Shown: one piece after another, positions 1 to 5,479 of the stretch
How positions within the stretch are numbered: the first letter of the stretch is position 1
How the letters are laid out: each line of letters begins with the position of its first letter
Assembly: GCA_003222835.1 (NCBI GenBank)
Contig: QHXE01000006.1
Span: forward strand, 1 to 5,479
Reading direction: 5' to 3'
DNA length: 5,479 nucleotides
Source of the DNA: Acidobacteriota bacterium
GTDB lineage: Bacteria; Acidobacteriota; Blastocatellia; Pyrinomonadales; Pyrinomonadaceae
Position numbers and translations under genes: made by a program
The notes under the pieces: model-generated
Database searches by the model: none
Seen by the model: the letters and a program-made list of their open reading frames with translations, nothing else
What the model was told of the DNA's origin: nothing

Positions 1-12
1 TATCGAACACGT

Positions 13-546
13 ATGAAAATCCTTGACGCGATATTGAAACCACTGCGGCCTTTGCTGCTTGGTCTATGGCTGGGTGCTGCGATCTTCTTTGGCGCCGCGG
101 TTGCCCCGAATCTCTTTGGCGTACTGCGCGCCGCCAATCTCGCGAACGCCAACGAACTGGCGGGTACGATCGTTACGCGCCTGCTGGCGATAATTAATAG
201 GGGTGGTTTTGAGATTGGCCTTTTTCTGCTGGTCACAGCATACTTTGCCAGCAAGTATGAAAGCCGGCTGGCAAGATTTGCGGAGATGAGTTCGCTAGCG
301 ATTCTCGCTATCATGACCGGAGTCAGCCATTGGTTAATCTCGGCGAGAATGCTGGCGATTCGCGCTTCATTGTCTGCCCCAATCGATCAGATTGCGAGCA
401 GCGATCCGCGACGAATCGAGTTTGATAGTTGGCATCGCTATTCGACCACCGTAATGGGAGTGGCTGTCATCGCTGGTCTGATAGCTTTTCTCATCATGGC
501 TGGTGCGAGACACAAGTCAGAACCACCTGCGATAGCGGGTGGTTGA
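13..546 (+). CDS. DUF4149-like four-helix integral membrane protein
   Basis: This is a 177-residue, strongly hydrophobic protein of unknown function. Four membrane segments are visible, at about residues 11-36, 58-79, 91-110 and 143-164. The first carries the pattern LGLWLGAAIFFGAAVAPNLF, and the last is preceded by FDSWHRYS. Both resemble the DUF4149 (TMEM205-like) family, which has an LW-G-FF-AP-LF first helix and an F-x-x-H-x-x-S motif before the final helix. It should sit in the cytoplasmic membrane with a short polar C-terminal tail. No catalytic motif is apparent. The ATG at 13 is the first start in the window, but the frame stays open to base 1 and no Shine-Dalgarno sequence is visible in the 12 bases before it, so the true start could lie further upstream. 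The stop is 17 bp before the next gene, which suggests an operon. The family assignment is by motif recall, and the function is not inferred. Confidence 0.8.
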   Translation: MKILDAILKPLRPLLLGLWLGAAIFFGAAVAPNLFGVLRAANLANANELAGTIVTRLLAIINRGGFEIGLFLLVTAYFASKYESRLARFAEMSSLAILAIMTGVSHWLISARMLAIRASLSAPIDQIASSDPRRIEFDSWHRYSTTVMGVAVIAGLIAFLIMAGARHKSEPPAIAGG

Positions 547-553
547 TCTCTTA

Positions 554-558
554 AGGGA
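554..558 (+). promoter_or_regulatory. Ribosome binding site fixing a GTG start
   Basis: AGGGA lies five bases before the GTG at 564, in the short gap after the preceding stop codon. It supports the GTG as the real start; the next in-frame start candidates lie well inside the conserved region. Confidence 0.6.
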
Positions 559-563
559 AATCC

Positions 564-1367
564 GTGGAAGTTATCGAACAACTAGATTCCTGGCAAAAGC
601 GTTACGAAGCCTGGAAAACGAAGCAGCATCCGACCGACAGCATCGAACAGTATCCCTTTGTTGAAAACAGTCGTTCGCCATTTACACCGCTTCGCCGCGC
701 CCTGCCGATGCTGAACCTGGCGCTGATCTCTTCGGCGGGAGCTTACATCGATGGCACAGACCCGTTTGATACCAGCGCGACCGACGGCGATTTCACCTTT
801 CGTGAGATTCCCACCGAGATTGATGTGAGTGACTTGCTATTTGCGGCTCGCGGTTACGACCCGCGTTTTGTGCAGCAGGATCCGAATGTTCAAGTTCCGT
901 TGGCCCGTCTCGCCGAGTTCCGAGCGAATCGTGTGATTGACCAGTTTTCATCGGCATTCTGGAGTTTCTGTGGGTTCATTCCCGATGCCGCCCGAATGGT
1001 TGATGAAATGCTTCCCCAACTTGTCGAGCGTCTGAAACGCCACGAAGTTCAGGCCGCGCTGCTGATTCCCGCCTCGCGTCTTTGTCATCAATCCATCGCG
1101 CTGGCCGCACGTGCAATTGAAAGCGTCGGGATTGCGACCATCACGTTAGGGGTTGAGCGCGATGTAATGGAACAAGCGAGACCTCCGCGCCTGGCTTACT
1201 ATCAAGGCCAACTCGGCAGCGTCGCCGGCAACGCGAATTGGGCAGAACACCAGCGTCGCGTGCTAGACGAGGCGCTGCGCTGGCTCGAGCCGATGGGCCA
1301 ACCGGGAATGAAAAAATTAGCGGTTGAACTCGAAAGCCAGGTCGAAGCAGCCCGCGGCGAAAGATAG
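564..1367 (+). CDS. Glycine/betaine/sarcosine/D-proline reductase subunit B (GrdB/PrdB) family homologue
   Basis: This 267-residue soluble protein resembles the short stand-alone members of the selenoprotein B reductase family. Visible family features are CGFIPDAARM (136-145), the core strand-loop AALLIPASRLCHQS (164-177), the following EsvGIATITLGV segment (186-197), PPRLAYYQGQLGSVAG (207-222) and a helical C-terminus. In GrdB/PrdB enzymes the core loop carries a redox selenocysteine or cysteine three residues before a conserved cysteine (U/C-x-x-C). Here that place is Ser171 (TCG, 1074-1076), and only Cys174 of the pair remains. The only other cysteine is Cys136. There is no in-frame TGA, so this is not a selenoprotein. 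The classical reductases act in Stickland fermentation with thioredoxin-like partners. No grdA, grdC or prdA partner is seen here, so a true amino-acid reductase role is unlikely and the substrate is unknown. The start is GTG with a good ribosome site, 17 bp after a membrane-protein gene and probably in the same operon. Confidence 0.72.
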   Translation: MEVIEQLDSWQKRYEAWKTKQHPTDSIEQYPFVENSRSPFTPLRRALPMLNLALISSAGAYIDGTDPFDTSATDGDFTFREIPTEIDVSDLLFAARGYDPRFVQQDPNVQVPLARLAEFRANRVIDQFSSAFWSFCGFIPDAARMVDEMLPQLVERLKRHEVQAALLIPASRLCHQSIALAARAIESVGIATITLGVERDVMEQARPPRLAYYQGQLGSVAGNANWAEHQRRVLDEALRWLEPMGQPGMKKLAVELESQVEAARGER

Positions 1368-1398
1368 TTACAGAACCCTCGGGGTACCGAGCTGTAAC
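1367..1398 (+). repeat. Bulged intercistronic hairpin (possible terminator or operator)
   Basis: Two nested perfect inverted repeats occupy the gap after the reductase-like gene. The outer arms are GTTACAG (1367-1373) and CTGTAAC (1392-1398). The inner arms are CTCGG (1378-1382) and CCGAG (1387-1391), closed by the loop GGTA. The inner and outer stems are contiguous on the 3' side and separated by an AACC bulge on the 5' side, giving 12 possible base pairs. The first base is the last base of the TAG stop. No T-run follows, so it is not a canonical intrinsic terminator. It could be an RNA-stabilising hairpin, a weak or factor-assisted terminator, or a binding site. A TATAAC box at 1405-1410 could be a -10 element for the next gene, but no matching -35 is seen. 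Confidence 0.5.
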
Positions 1399-1427
1399 GT
1401 CATCTATAACTCAGCCAACGTCCTTTG

Positions 1428-2501
1428 ATGAAACGCAAAATAGCGCTCGCCCTGGTAATCTTTATGGTTGCCATTCTCGCTTATCTTCTCGCTTGGCCCG
1501 TCCCGATTAATCTCAGCGCCTGGACCCCGCCCGTCGCGCCTGAACTCAGCGGCGTATATGCGCAGAACTCTGAACTCTCGAAAATCGAGCGCTTGCCCGT
1601 CGATGGTTTCGCGCCCGAGGACGTGGCCATCGACGATCAGGATCGAATCTACTGCGGGACGGAAGATGGCCGCATCTTTCGCTTCCAGGCTGACGGCCCG
1701 CGTCCCGAAGTTTTCGCCAACACTGGAGGCCGGCCTCTCGGCCTGATATTCGATCGCGACGGAAACTTGATCGTCGCCGATGCCGTCAAAGGTTTGCTCT
1801 CAATCGATCGCGAGGGAAAAATTGCCTTGCTGAGCACGCAAGCCGACGGCGTGCCTTTTCGTTGCGCGAACGATCTGGATGTTGCCGAAGATGGAACGAT
1901 CTATTTTACCGACTCGTCTTACAAGTATCCCCTGACAGAACTCAAGGCCGACATCCTCGAACATCAACCTAATGGGCGGCTCTTAGCTTTCGACCCGCTC
2001 ACAAAGCAGACGCGTGTCATTCTCCGCGATCTCTATTTCCCGAACGGTGTCGCCGTCAGTCCCGATCAATCGTTCGTCCTCGTCTGTGAAACCGGAAGTT
2101 ATCGCGTGCGCCGAATATGGATTAGAGGACCGACGGCTGGCCACTCGGAGATCTTCATCGACAATCTTCCGGGTTTTCCCGATGGCATTTCGTCAAATGG
2201 CCGCCACAAGTTCTGGCTGGCGCTGGTTAATCGCCGCGATGCTGTCCTCGACGCGCTGATGCCTCATCCGTTCCTGCGCAAAATCGTTTGGCGACTGCCT
2301 TCGTTCTTCCAGCCCAATATCAAGCGCGACGCTTTCGTACTTGGCCTCGATACAGATGGCCACGTCGGACAGAATCTTCAGGACCCTTCGCGGGAATGCT
2401 TCGCGCAGATTTCCAACGTCGTCGAGCACAAAGGCATGCTTTATTTCGGCAGCATCGGCGAAAACGCGATTGGACGGATGCCGCTGGCGGGATTCAGATA
2501 G
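1428..2501 (+). CDS. Membrane-anchored SMP-30/strictosidine-synthase-like beta-propeller protein
   Basis: This 357-residue protein has an N-terminal basic MKRK and a hydrophobic segment at about 5-24, which should act as a signal anchor placing the rest outside the cytoplasmic membrane. The remainder matches the six-bladed propeller of the SMP-30/gluconolactonase and strictosidine-synthase-like (APMAP-like) superfamily. Characteristic stretches are APEDVAID (62-69), CANDLDVAEDGTIYFTD (146-162), GRLLAFDP (183-190), LYFPNGVAVSPD (202-213), SFVLVCETGSYRVRRIWIRG (215-234) and NLPGFPDGIS (246-255). Glu64, Asn148, Asn206 and Asp252 fall where this superfamily binds a central divalent metal, so a hydrolase or lactonase activity is plausible. 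The substrate cannot be read. The real plant strictosidine synthase activity should not be assumed. The ATG at 1428 is preferred over the adjacent in-frame TTG at 1425. No clear Shine-Dalgarno sequence precedes either. It follows the reductase-like gene by 60 bp, across a hairpin, so co-transcription is uncertain. Confidence 0.85.
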   Translation: MKRKIALALVIFMVAILAYLLAWPVPINLSAWTPPVAPELSGVYAQNSELSKIERLPVDGFAPEDVAIDDQDRIYCGTEDGRIFRFQADGPRPEVFANTGGRPLGLIFDRDGNLIVADAVKGLLSIDREGKIALLSTQADGVPFRCANDLDVAEDGTIYFTDSSYKYPLTELKADILEHQPNGRLLAFDPLTKQTRVILRDLYFPNGVAVSPDQSFVLVCETGSYRVRRIWIRGPTAGHSEIFIDNLPGFPDGISSNGRHKFWLALVNRRDAVLDALMPHPFLRKIVWRLPSFFQPNIKRDAFVLGLDTDGHVGQNLQDPSRECFAQISNVVEHKGMLYFGSIGENAIGRMPLAGFR

Positions 2502-2522
2502 GTAGGTAAAGACGGAGCTGTT

Positions 2523-4859
2523 CTATTGACCAACGATAGCGATTGCTCGCTCAAGCTGCTCATCCCGTTTTTCCGTTACGCCTTTTATCGTGCGCGGGAC
2601 GGGCACGGTCGGATGAATCCCGATCCCATGGTGTTGCGAGCCATCGTTCTTGAGCACTTTCATCCCTGTCCACGTCACCCTGTAGCCACCAGGAAGGACA
2701 AAGGGATTAACATTACCGTTGGTGCCGGCGGTTGGTTCGCCGACGATTTCCGCGAGTTTATACGCTTCGATGATACCTATATAACTCTCAGCGTAGCTGA
2801 TGGCACGCCCGTCAGTTAGAAACGCGATCTTCGCCGTGAGGCGTGGGGCGATTGGCTTCAGCGTCCAACGACCGGAAGTATTGTACTCGGTAATCCCTTT
2901 ATGATCGGGCGCCGTGATGATTGGAACCATCCAGCGCGCCGACTGGACCGGTTCATCTATCAAGTGGGAAATAACTACTGGTGAAACTTTGGGGTATCCA
3001 CGCAGATCGAAGATGATGCCCCTTGCTTTCTCAAGCTGAGGCAAGATCGTCTGGAAGTCTTCATCCTTAATCCGGTCAAGATCAAGATAGAAGATCCCAG
3101 GTTTTAGTTCCTGAACCTTGGGTGGCCGTGTCTCTTGCAAATCCTTATCTTGTGCTTGAATGTTCCGCCGCAAGCTAACCGAGCGTGCCGGTTCATTTTG
3201 GGTTTGCACCTCAAGCTTGATTTCAGAGTCTTTCACTCCCACCCTTAGCTGATGCGAAGCAATGTACCGGCGCCACTGCGGTGTCGCTCCGGAGATGAAG
3301 GCTTCTCTCTCGGCCAAAACCTCAAGACTCGGTTTGCCGTCAACTTTGAGAACGATGTCGCCCGGCTGCAAGCCGTTTGCACCCTCAGCAGCGGCGTCGG
3401 TAATAACCAGGCGTCCTTCGACCCACCCAAAGATCACCGGCGCCGTGTAACCAGCCTCGTCACTCGGATGATAAACCCCGCCGTGGCCATCATGCAGTTG
3501 TGCCACCATGCGGCGCAGGGTATCCAGAAAAGCTCGTTCATTCGGGTCGTTGGCAGCAGAGGTGAGCGCGTCTCTGAGAGCCTTTGGCCAATCAGTCTGT
3601 ACCACATCAAAGTAAGGATAGAAATGCTGGAAGATATTCCAGGCGAGGGCCACGTCAGCCAAACGAGTGGCGCGATCGTTTCCGGAGAGTTTCACCAGCG
3701 TTGCTTTCGCATCTGTCGCCTGAGATGTGACGTGCGGCAGCTTTCCTTTCGCATCGGCAAAGAGTGCCAGCGGGACAAGACAGGAAACCCCGCCGCCAAG
3801 ACTGGTCATGAATGGCTTCAGTGGATCAGGCGAGCCCACTGGTATCTTTCCTCTCGGCGCGTCCTTACTGACACGCTCGCTTTTATACGGAGAGAATTGT
3901 TGCGCAGCCTTTTGCCCAAAGCCCTGGTGACGCCAGGAAACGATCTCCAGAGAAGGGACGCCTTGAGGAGCTTTGGTCTCATCAGGAAGGCGCGGACGCG
4001 CATTCATTGGAAACACACGCACCGTCGGCGCCACCGGCCGGAAGATCTCTTCAAGTCTCTTTGCCAGGTCTGGAGCATTCGTCGCACCCTCTGCGACTCG
4101 TATTCCTTCTATGGCAAACGAATCCCAGTCAGCAGCCGCGGCTTCGTCGCTAGGGTGGAAATGGCGTACATAACCAAGTAAGCGAGTAAACGCCTCGAGG
4201 TTCTCAAGCCCTTGTTTGGTCAGAGGGCGAGCGGGCTCGGAGAGTACGATCGTTTTGCCAAGATCTGCAAAGGACACGTCATCGAGCCAGGCCTTGCCGC
4301 TTCCGAGCAGAATCATCCCGATATTGACCGTTGCCGCGTCCTCTTCGACATCGCCGACGATCTCGTAATACTGCCACTCGCCGAGGCGAATCGGCCGATC
4401 TCCCATGTTGTCGAAGAAACCAATTCTGTTCTCACTGCGGTCAACCCGCATCCAGAGCTGGGCACGAGTTGCGGACTCGGTTCCTTCAATCCGGACAGCG
4501 GCTCTGAAGCGCACGCGATGGCCACGGATCGCCGTGGCGTCGAAGGCTTGCATGAGATTCCCGAAGGAAGAGCCATCGGTAGCGTTGGGCAGACTGCGAA
4601 GCAGGGCGGCGCGTTTCCCGGATTTTGGTTTCTCCCCGGTCAGTTCACCGGCATAGTTTGGTTTGGTGGGAGAAGACCAACCGGTTGGGACTTGGCCGAC
4701 CTCACCTTGTTCAAAATCCAGATTAATCGGTTGTGACTGGACCGTTGTCGAACGAACAGGGCTTGATTGTGCAAGAGTGTCTTCCTTGTGGATAGCAAAC
4801 AAGAGGACCAGAGCAAAGCTCAGGCTGTATAGAGAGCAATGGAGTAAGAGTTTTTTCAT
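2523..4859 (-). CDS. Exported S41 family peptidase with N-terminal beta-sandwich and PDZ-like domain
   Basis: This 778-residue protein starts with a Sec signal peptide (MKK, a hydrophobic stretch to about residue 22, likely cleavage after TLA at 30), so it should act in the periplasm or outside the cell. Residues 45-200 look like a carbohydrate-binding-type jelly roll (NLDFEQG near 46-52, AWLDDVSF at 190-197). Residues 219-283 and 404-459 are two related helical segments (YVRHFHPSDE and NIFQHFYPYFD) typical of S41 N-terminal regions. The second ends in LHDGHGG with the candidate catalytic His459. A PDZ-like domain spans about 470-553 (LQPGDIVLKVDGKP). The S41 core spans about 585-755: GIIFDLRGYP, then DGRAISYAES with candidate nucleophile Ser688, then VGEPTAGTNG. 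The Lys used by CtpA/Prc-type enzymes is Thr713 here, so a tricorn-like Ser/His mechanism is more likely than Ser/Lys. The ATG has a good ribosome site. The gene lies 58 bp downstream of a TonB-domain gene, on the same strand. Its substrate is unknown. Confidence 0.88.
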   Translation of the reverse strand: MKKLLLHCSLYSLSFALVLLFAIHKEDTLAQSSPVRSTTVQSQPINLDFEQGEVGQVPTGWSSPTKPNYAGELTGEKPKSGKRAALLRSLPNATDGSSFGNLMQAFDATAIRGHRVRFRAAVRIEGTESATRAQLWMRVDRSENRIGFFDNMGDRPIRLGEWQYYEIVGDVEEDAATVNIGMILLGSGKAWLDDVSFADLGKTIVLSEPARPLTKQGLENLEAFTRLLGYVRHFHPSDEAAAADWDSFAIEGIRVAEGATNAPDLAKRLEEIFRPVAPTVRVFPMNARPRLPDETKAPQGVPSLEIVSWRHQGFGQKAAQQFSPYKSERVSKDAPRGKIPVGSPDPLKPFMTSLGGGVSCLVPLALFADAKGKLPHVTSQATDAKATLVKLSGNDRATRLADVALAWNIFQHFYPYFDVVQTDWPKALRDALTSAANDPNERAFLDTLRRMVAQLHDGHGGVYHPSDEAGYTAPVIFGWVEGRLVITDAAAEGANGLQPGDIVLKVDGKPSLEVLAEREAFISGATPQWRRYIASHQLRVGVKDSEIKLEVQTQNEPARSVSLRRNIQAQDKDLQETRPPKVQELKPGIFYLDLDRIKDEDFQTILPQLEKARGIIFDLRGYPKVSPVVISHLIDEPVQSARWMVPIITAPDHKGITEYNTSGRWTLKPIAPRLTAKIAFLTDGRAISYAESYIGIIEAYKLAEIVGEPTAGTNGNVNPFVLPGGYRVTWTGMKVLKNDGSQHHGIGIHPTVPVPRTIKGVTEKRDEQLERAIAIVGQ

Positions 4860-4866
4860 TTGCGAT

Positions 4867-4871
4867 TCCTT
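4867..4871 (-). promoter_or_regulatory. Ribosome binding site of the S41 peptidase gene
   Basis: Read on the minus strand, AAGGA (extended AAAGGAAT) lies seven bases before the ATG at 4859. It confirms the start that gives the intact signal peptide. Confidence 0.65.
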
Positions 4872-4917
4872 TGGTGAAGCGCGTCAAGGGGCCTTCTCAA
4901 ATCAACCGGCCTCGAGT

Positions 4918-5479
4918 TCAGTACAGGTAAAAGTTGTATTCAAGCTGCATCCACATGGAAACCGGCTTGCCGTCCTTCATCGCCGGATCGAATTTGATCA
5001 GGCGCGCGGCCTTAACAGCCTGTGTAGTGAGACCGTAGCCCAATGGCCTCGTCACATGAATGTTTGTTACTTCGCCGCCTGACGCGAATACCACTCTCAG
5101 CACAACTGGTCCTGTAACTCCCGCCTTTCGCGCTGCCTCCGTATATACTGGCTCCGGTTTGCTCAAGACGCGTGCTTTCTGGGTTACGTCTTTCCCGTTG
5201 AAGACTCTCTGAGAGTCAGTGTTAGATACTGCTGCTGGCATATCGGTCGCTGGTTTGGTGGTTGGCGTCGGAGTGGTGCGCCGGCGCAACCCTTCCAACT
5301 GCCCACGCCACGTCTCTGCATCCAAATCATTCGGACTACTCGCGAGAAATCTTTCCAGACTCGCCGCAGCTTCAGGATACTGTTGCAGATTGAAGTGCGC
5401 GAAGCTCTTGGTAATCAACGCGAGGTTGAAACTCGGATTGATCTTCAGCGTGGTATCCGCTTCCTCCGCCGCCTTCGCG
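4918..5479 (-). CDS. TPR-containing TonB C-terminal domain protein (5' end outside window)
   Basis: The open frame enters from the right edge and ends in TGA at 4918-4920, so the N-terminus is missing. A TTG at 5416-5418 is in frame but lies inside conserved repeat material, so it is not the start. The first visible part (5479 to about 5278) reads as tetratricopeptide-like helices, including AEEADTTLKINPSFNLAL, FNLQQYPEAAASLERFL and a trailing basic GLRRR. A Thr/Pro-rich linker (about 5277-5197) leads to a TonB C-terminal domain (about 5181-4918). This contains the family pattern KPEPVYTEAARKAGVTGPVV, then VVFASGGEVTNIHVTRPLGYGL, then AVKAARLIKFDPAMKDGKPV and a final aromatic beta-strand. TonB C-terminal domains bind the TonB box of outer-membrane transporters. 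In TPR fusions of this kind they may serve another envelope interaction. Any signal or membrane anchor would lie beyond the window. It is probably co-transcribed with the downstream peptidase 58 bp away. No terminator-like hairpin was seen between them. Confidence 0.85.
   Translation of the reverse strand, partial: AKAAEEADTTLKINPSFNLALITKSFAHFNLQQYPEAAASLERFLASSPNDLDAETWRGQLEGLRRRTTPTPTTKPATDMPAAVSNTDSQRVFNGKDVTQKARVLSKPEPVYTEAARKAGVTGPVVLRVVFASGGEVTNIHVTRPLGYGLTTQAVKAARLIKFDPAMKDGKPVSMWMQLEYNFYLY

Noticed and set aside
1405..1410. TATAAC as a promoter -10 box for the propeller gene
   Set aside because: No -35-like hexamer lies 16-18 bp upstream. A single hexamer match is too weak to list as a promoter.
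2502..2522. Possible bidirectional terminator between the convergent genes
   Set aside because: The 21 bp gap contains no inverted repeat or T-run on either strand, so no terminator can be called there.
3252..4181. Open frame of 309 codons on the plus strand, antisense to the S41 peptidase
   Set aside because: It lies wholly opposite a well-supported gene with a signal peptide and clear domain motifs. Its translation is rich in Arg, Ser and Cys with no recognisable fold, as expected of an antisense shadow frame.
4212..4736. Open frame of 174 codons on the plus strand, antisense to the peptidase N-terminal domain
   Set aside because: It has no family resemblance and overlaps the confidently assigned beta-sandwich region on the other strand.
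4860..4917. Promoter or hairpin in the gap upstream of the peptidase gene
   Set aside because: A TTGACG on the minus strand lies too close to the start codon to act as a -35. Only a very short AAGG/CCTT self-complementarity is present, so only the ribosome site is supported.
4663..5082. Open frame of 139 codons on the plus strand, crossing the gap between the peptidase and TonB-domain genes
   Set aside because: It is antisense to both real genes and covers the peptidase ribosome site. Its composition looks random and no motif was seen.

Overview
This 5.5 kb window looks like ordinary bacterial chromosome with moderately high GC. The signs point to a Gram-negative didermic organism. A TPR-TonB C-terminal-domain protein lies beside a large secreted S41-type peptidase, and a selenoprotein-B-like reductase homologue and a membrane-anchored strictosidine-synthase-like propeller are nearby. 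This mix is reminiscent of Acidobacteriota (for example the Blastocatellia), but that is an impression from gene style. No rRNA, tRNA or marker gene here can confirm it.

Layout: three plus-strand genes face two minus-strand genes. On the plus strand, a four-helix DUF4149-like membrane protein (13-546) is followed 17 bp later by a GTG-started homologue of glycine/betaine/sarcosine/D-proline reductase subunit B (564-1367), so the two are probably co-transcribed. A 60 bp gap follows. It holds a perfect-arm hairpin that starts on the last base of the stop codon (1367-1398). Next comes a membrane-anchored SMP-30/strictosidine-synthase-like six-bladed propeller (1428-2501). The propeller gene converges with the minus-strand pair across only 21 bp.

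On the minus strand, the upstream gene runs in from the right edge (5479 to 4918, 5' end missing) and encodes TPR repeat material joined to a TonB C-terminal domain. After 58 bp comes a 778-residue exported S41 peptidase (4859-2523). It has an N-terminal carbohydrate-binding-like beta-sandwich, a duplicated S41 helical region, a PDZ-like domain and a catalytic core.

The products suggest two loose groupings: a small membrane/redox-type pair on the left, and envelope or periplasmic proteins on the right. No pathway linking all five genes can be read from the sequence. I found no mobile element, CRISPR array, RNA gene, integration site or clear novel system. The most notable details are loss of the expected Sec/Cys in the reductase homologue, the intercistronic hairpin, and the internal duplication with a replaced lysine position in the peptidase.
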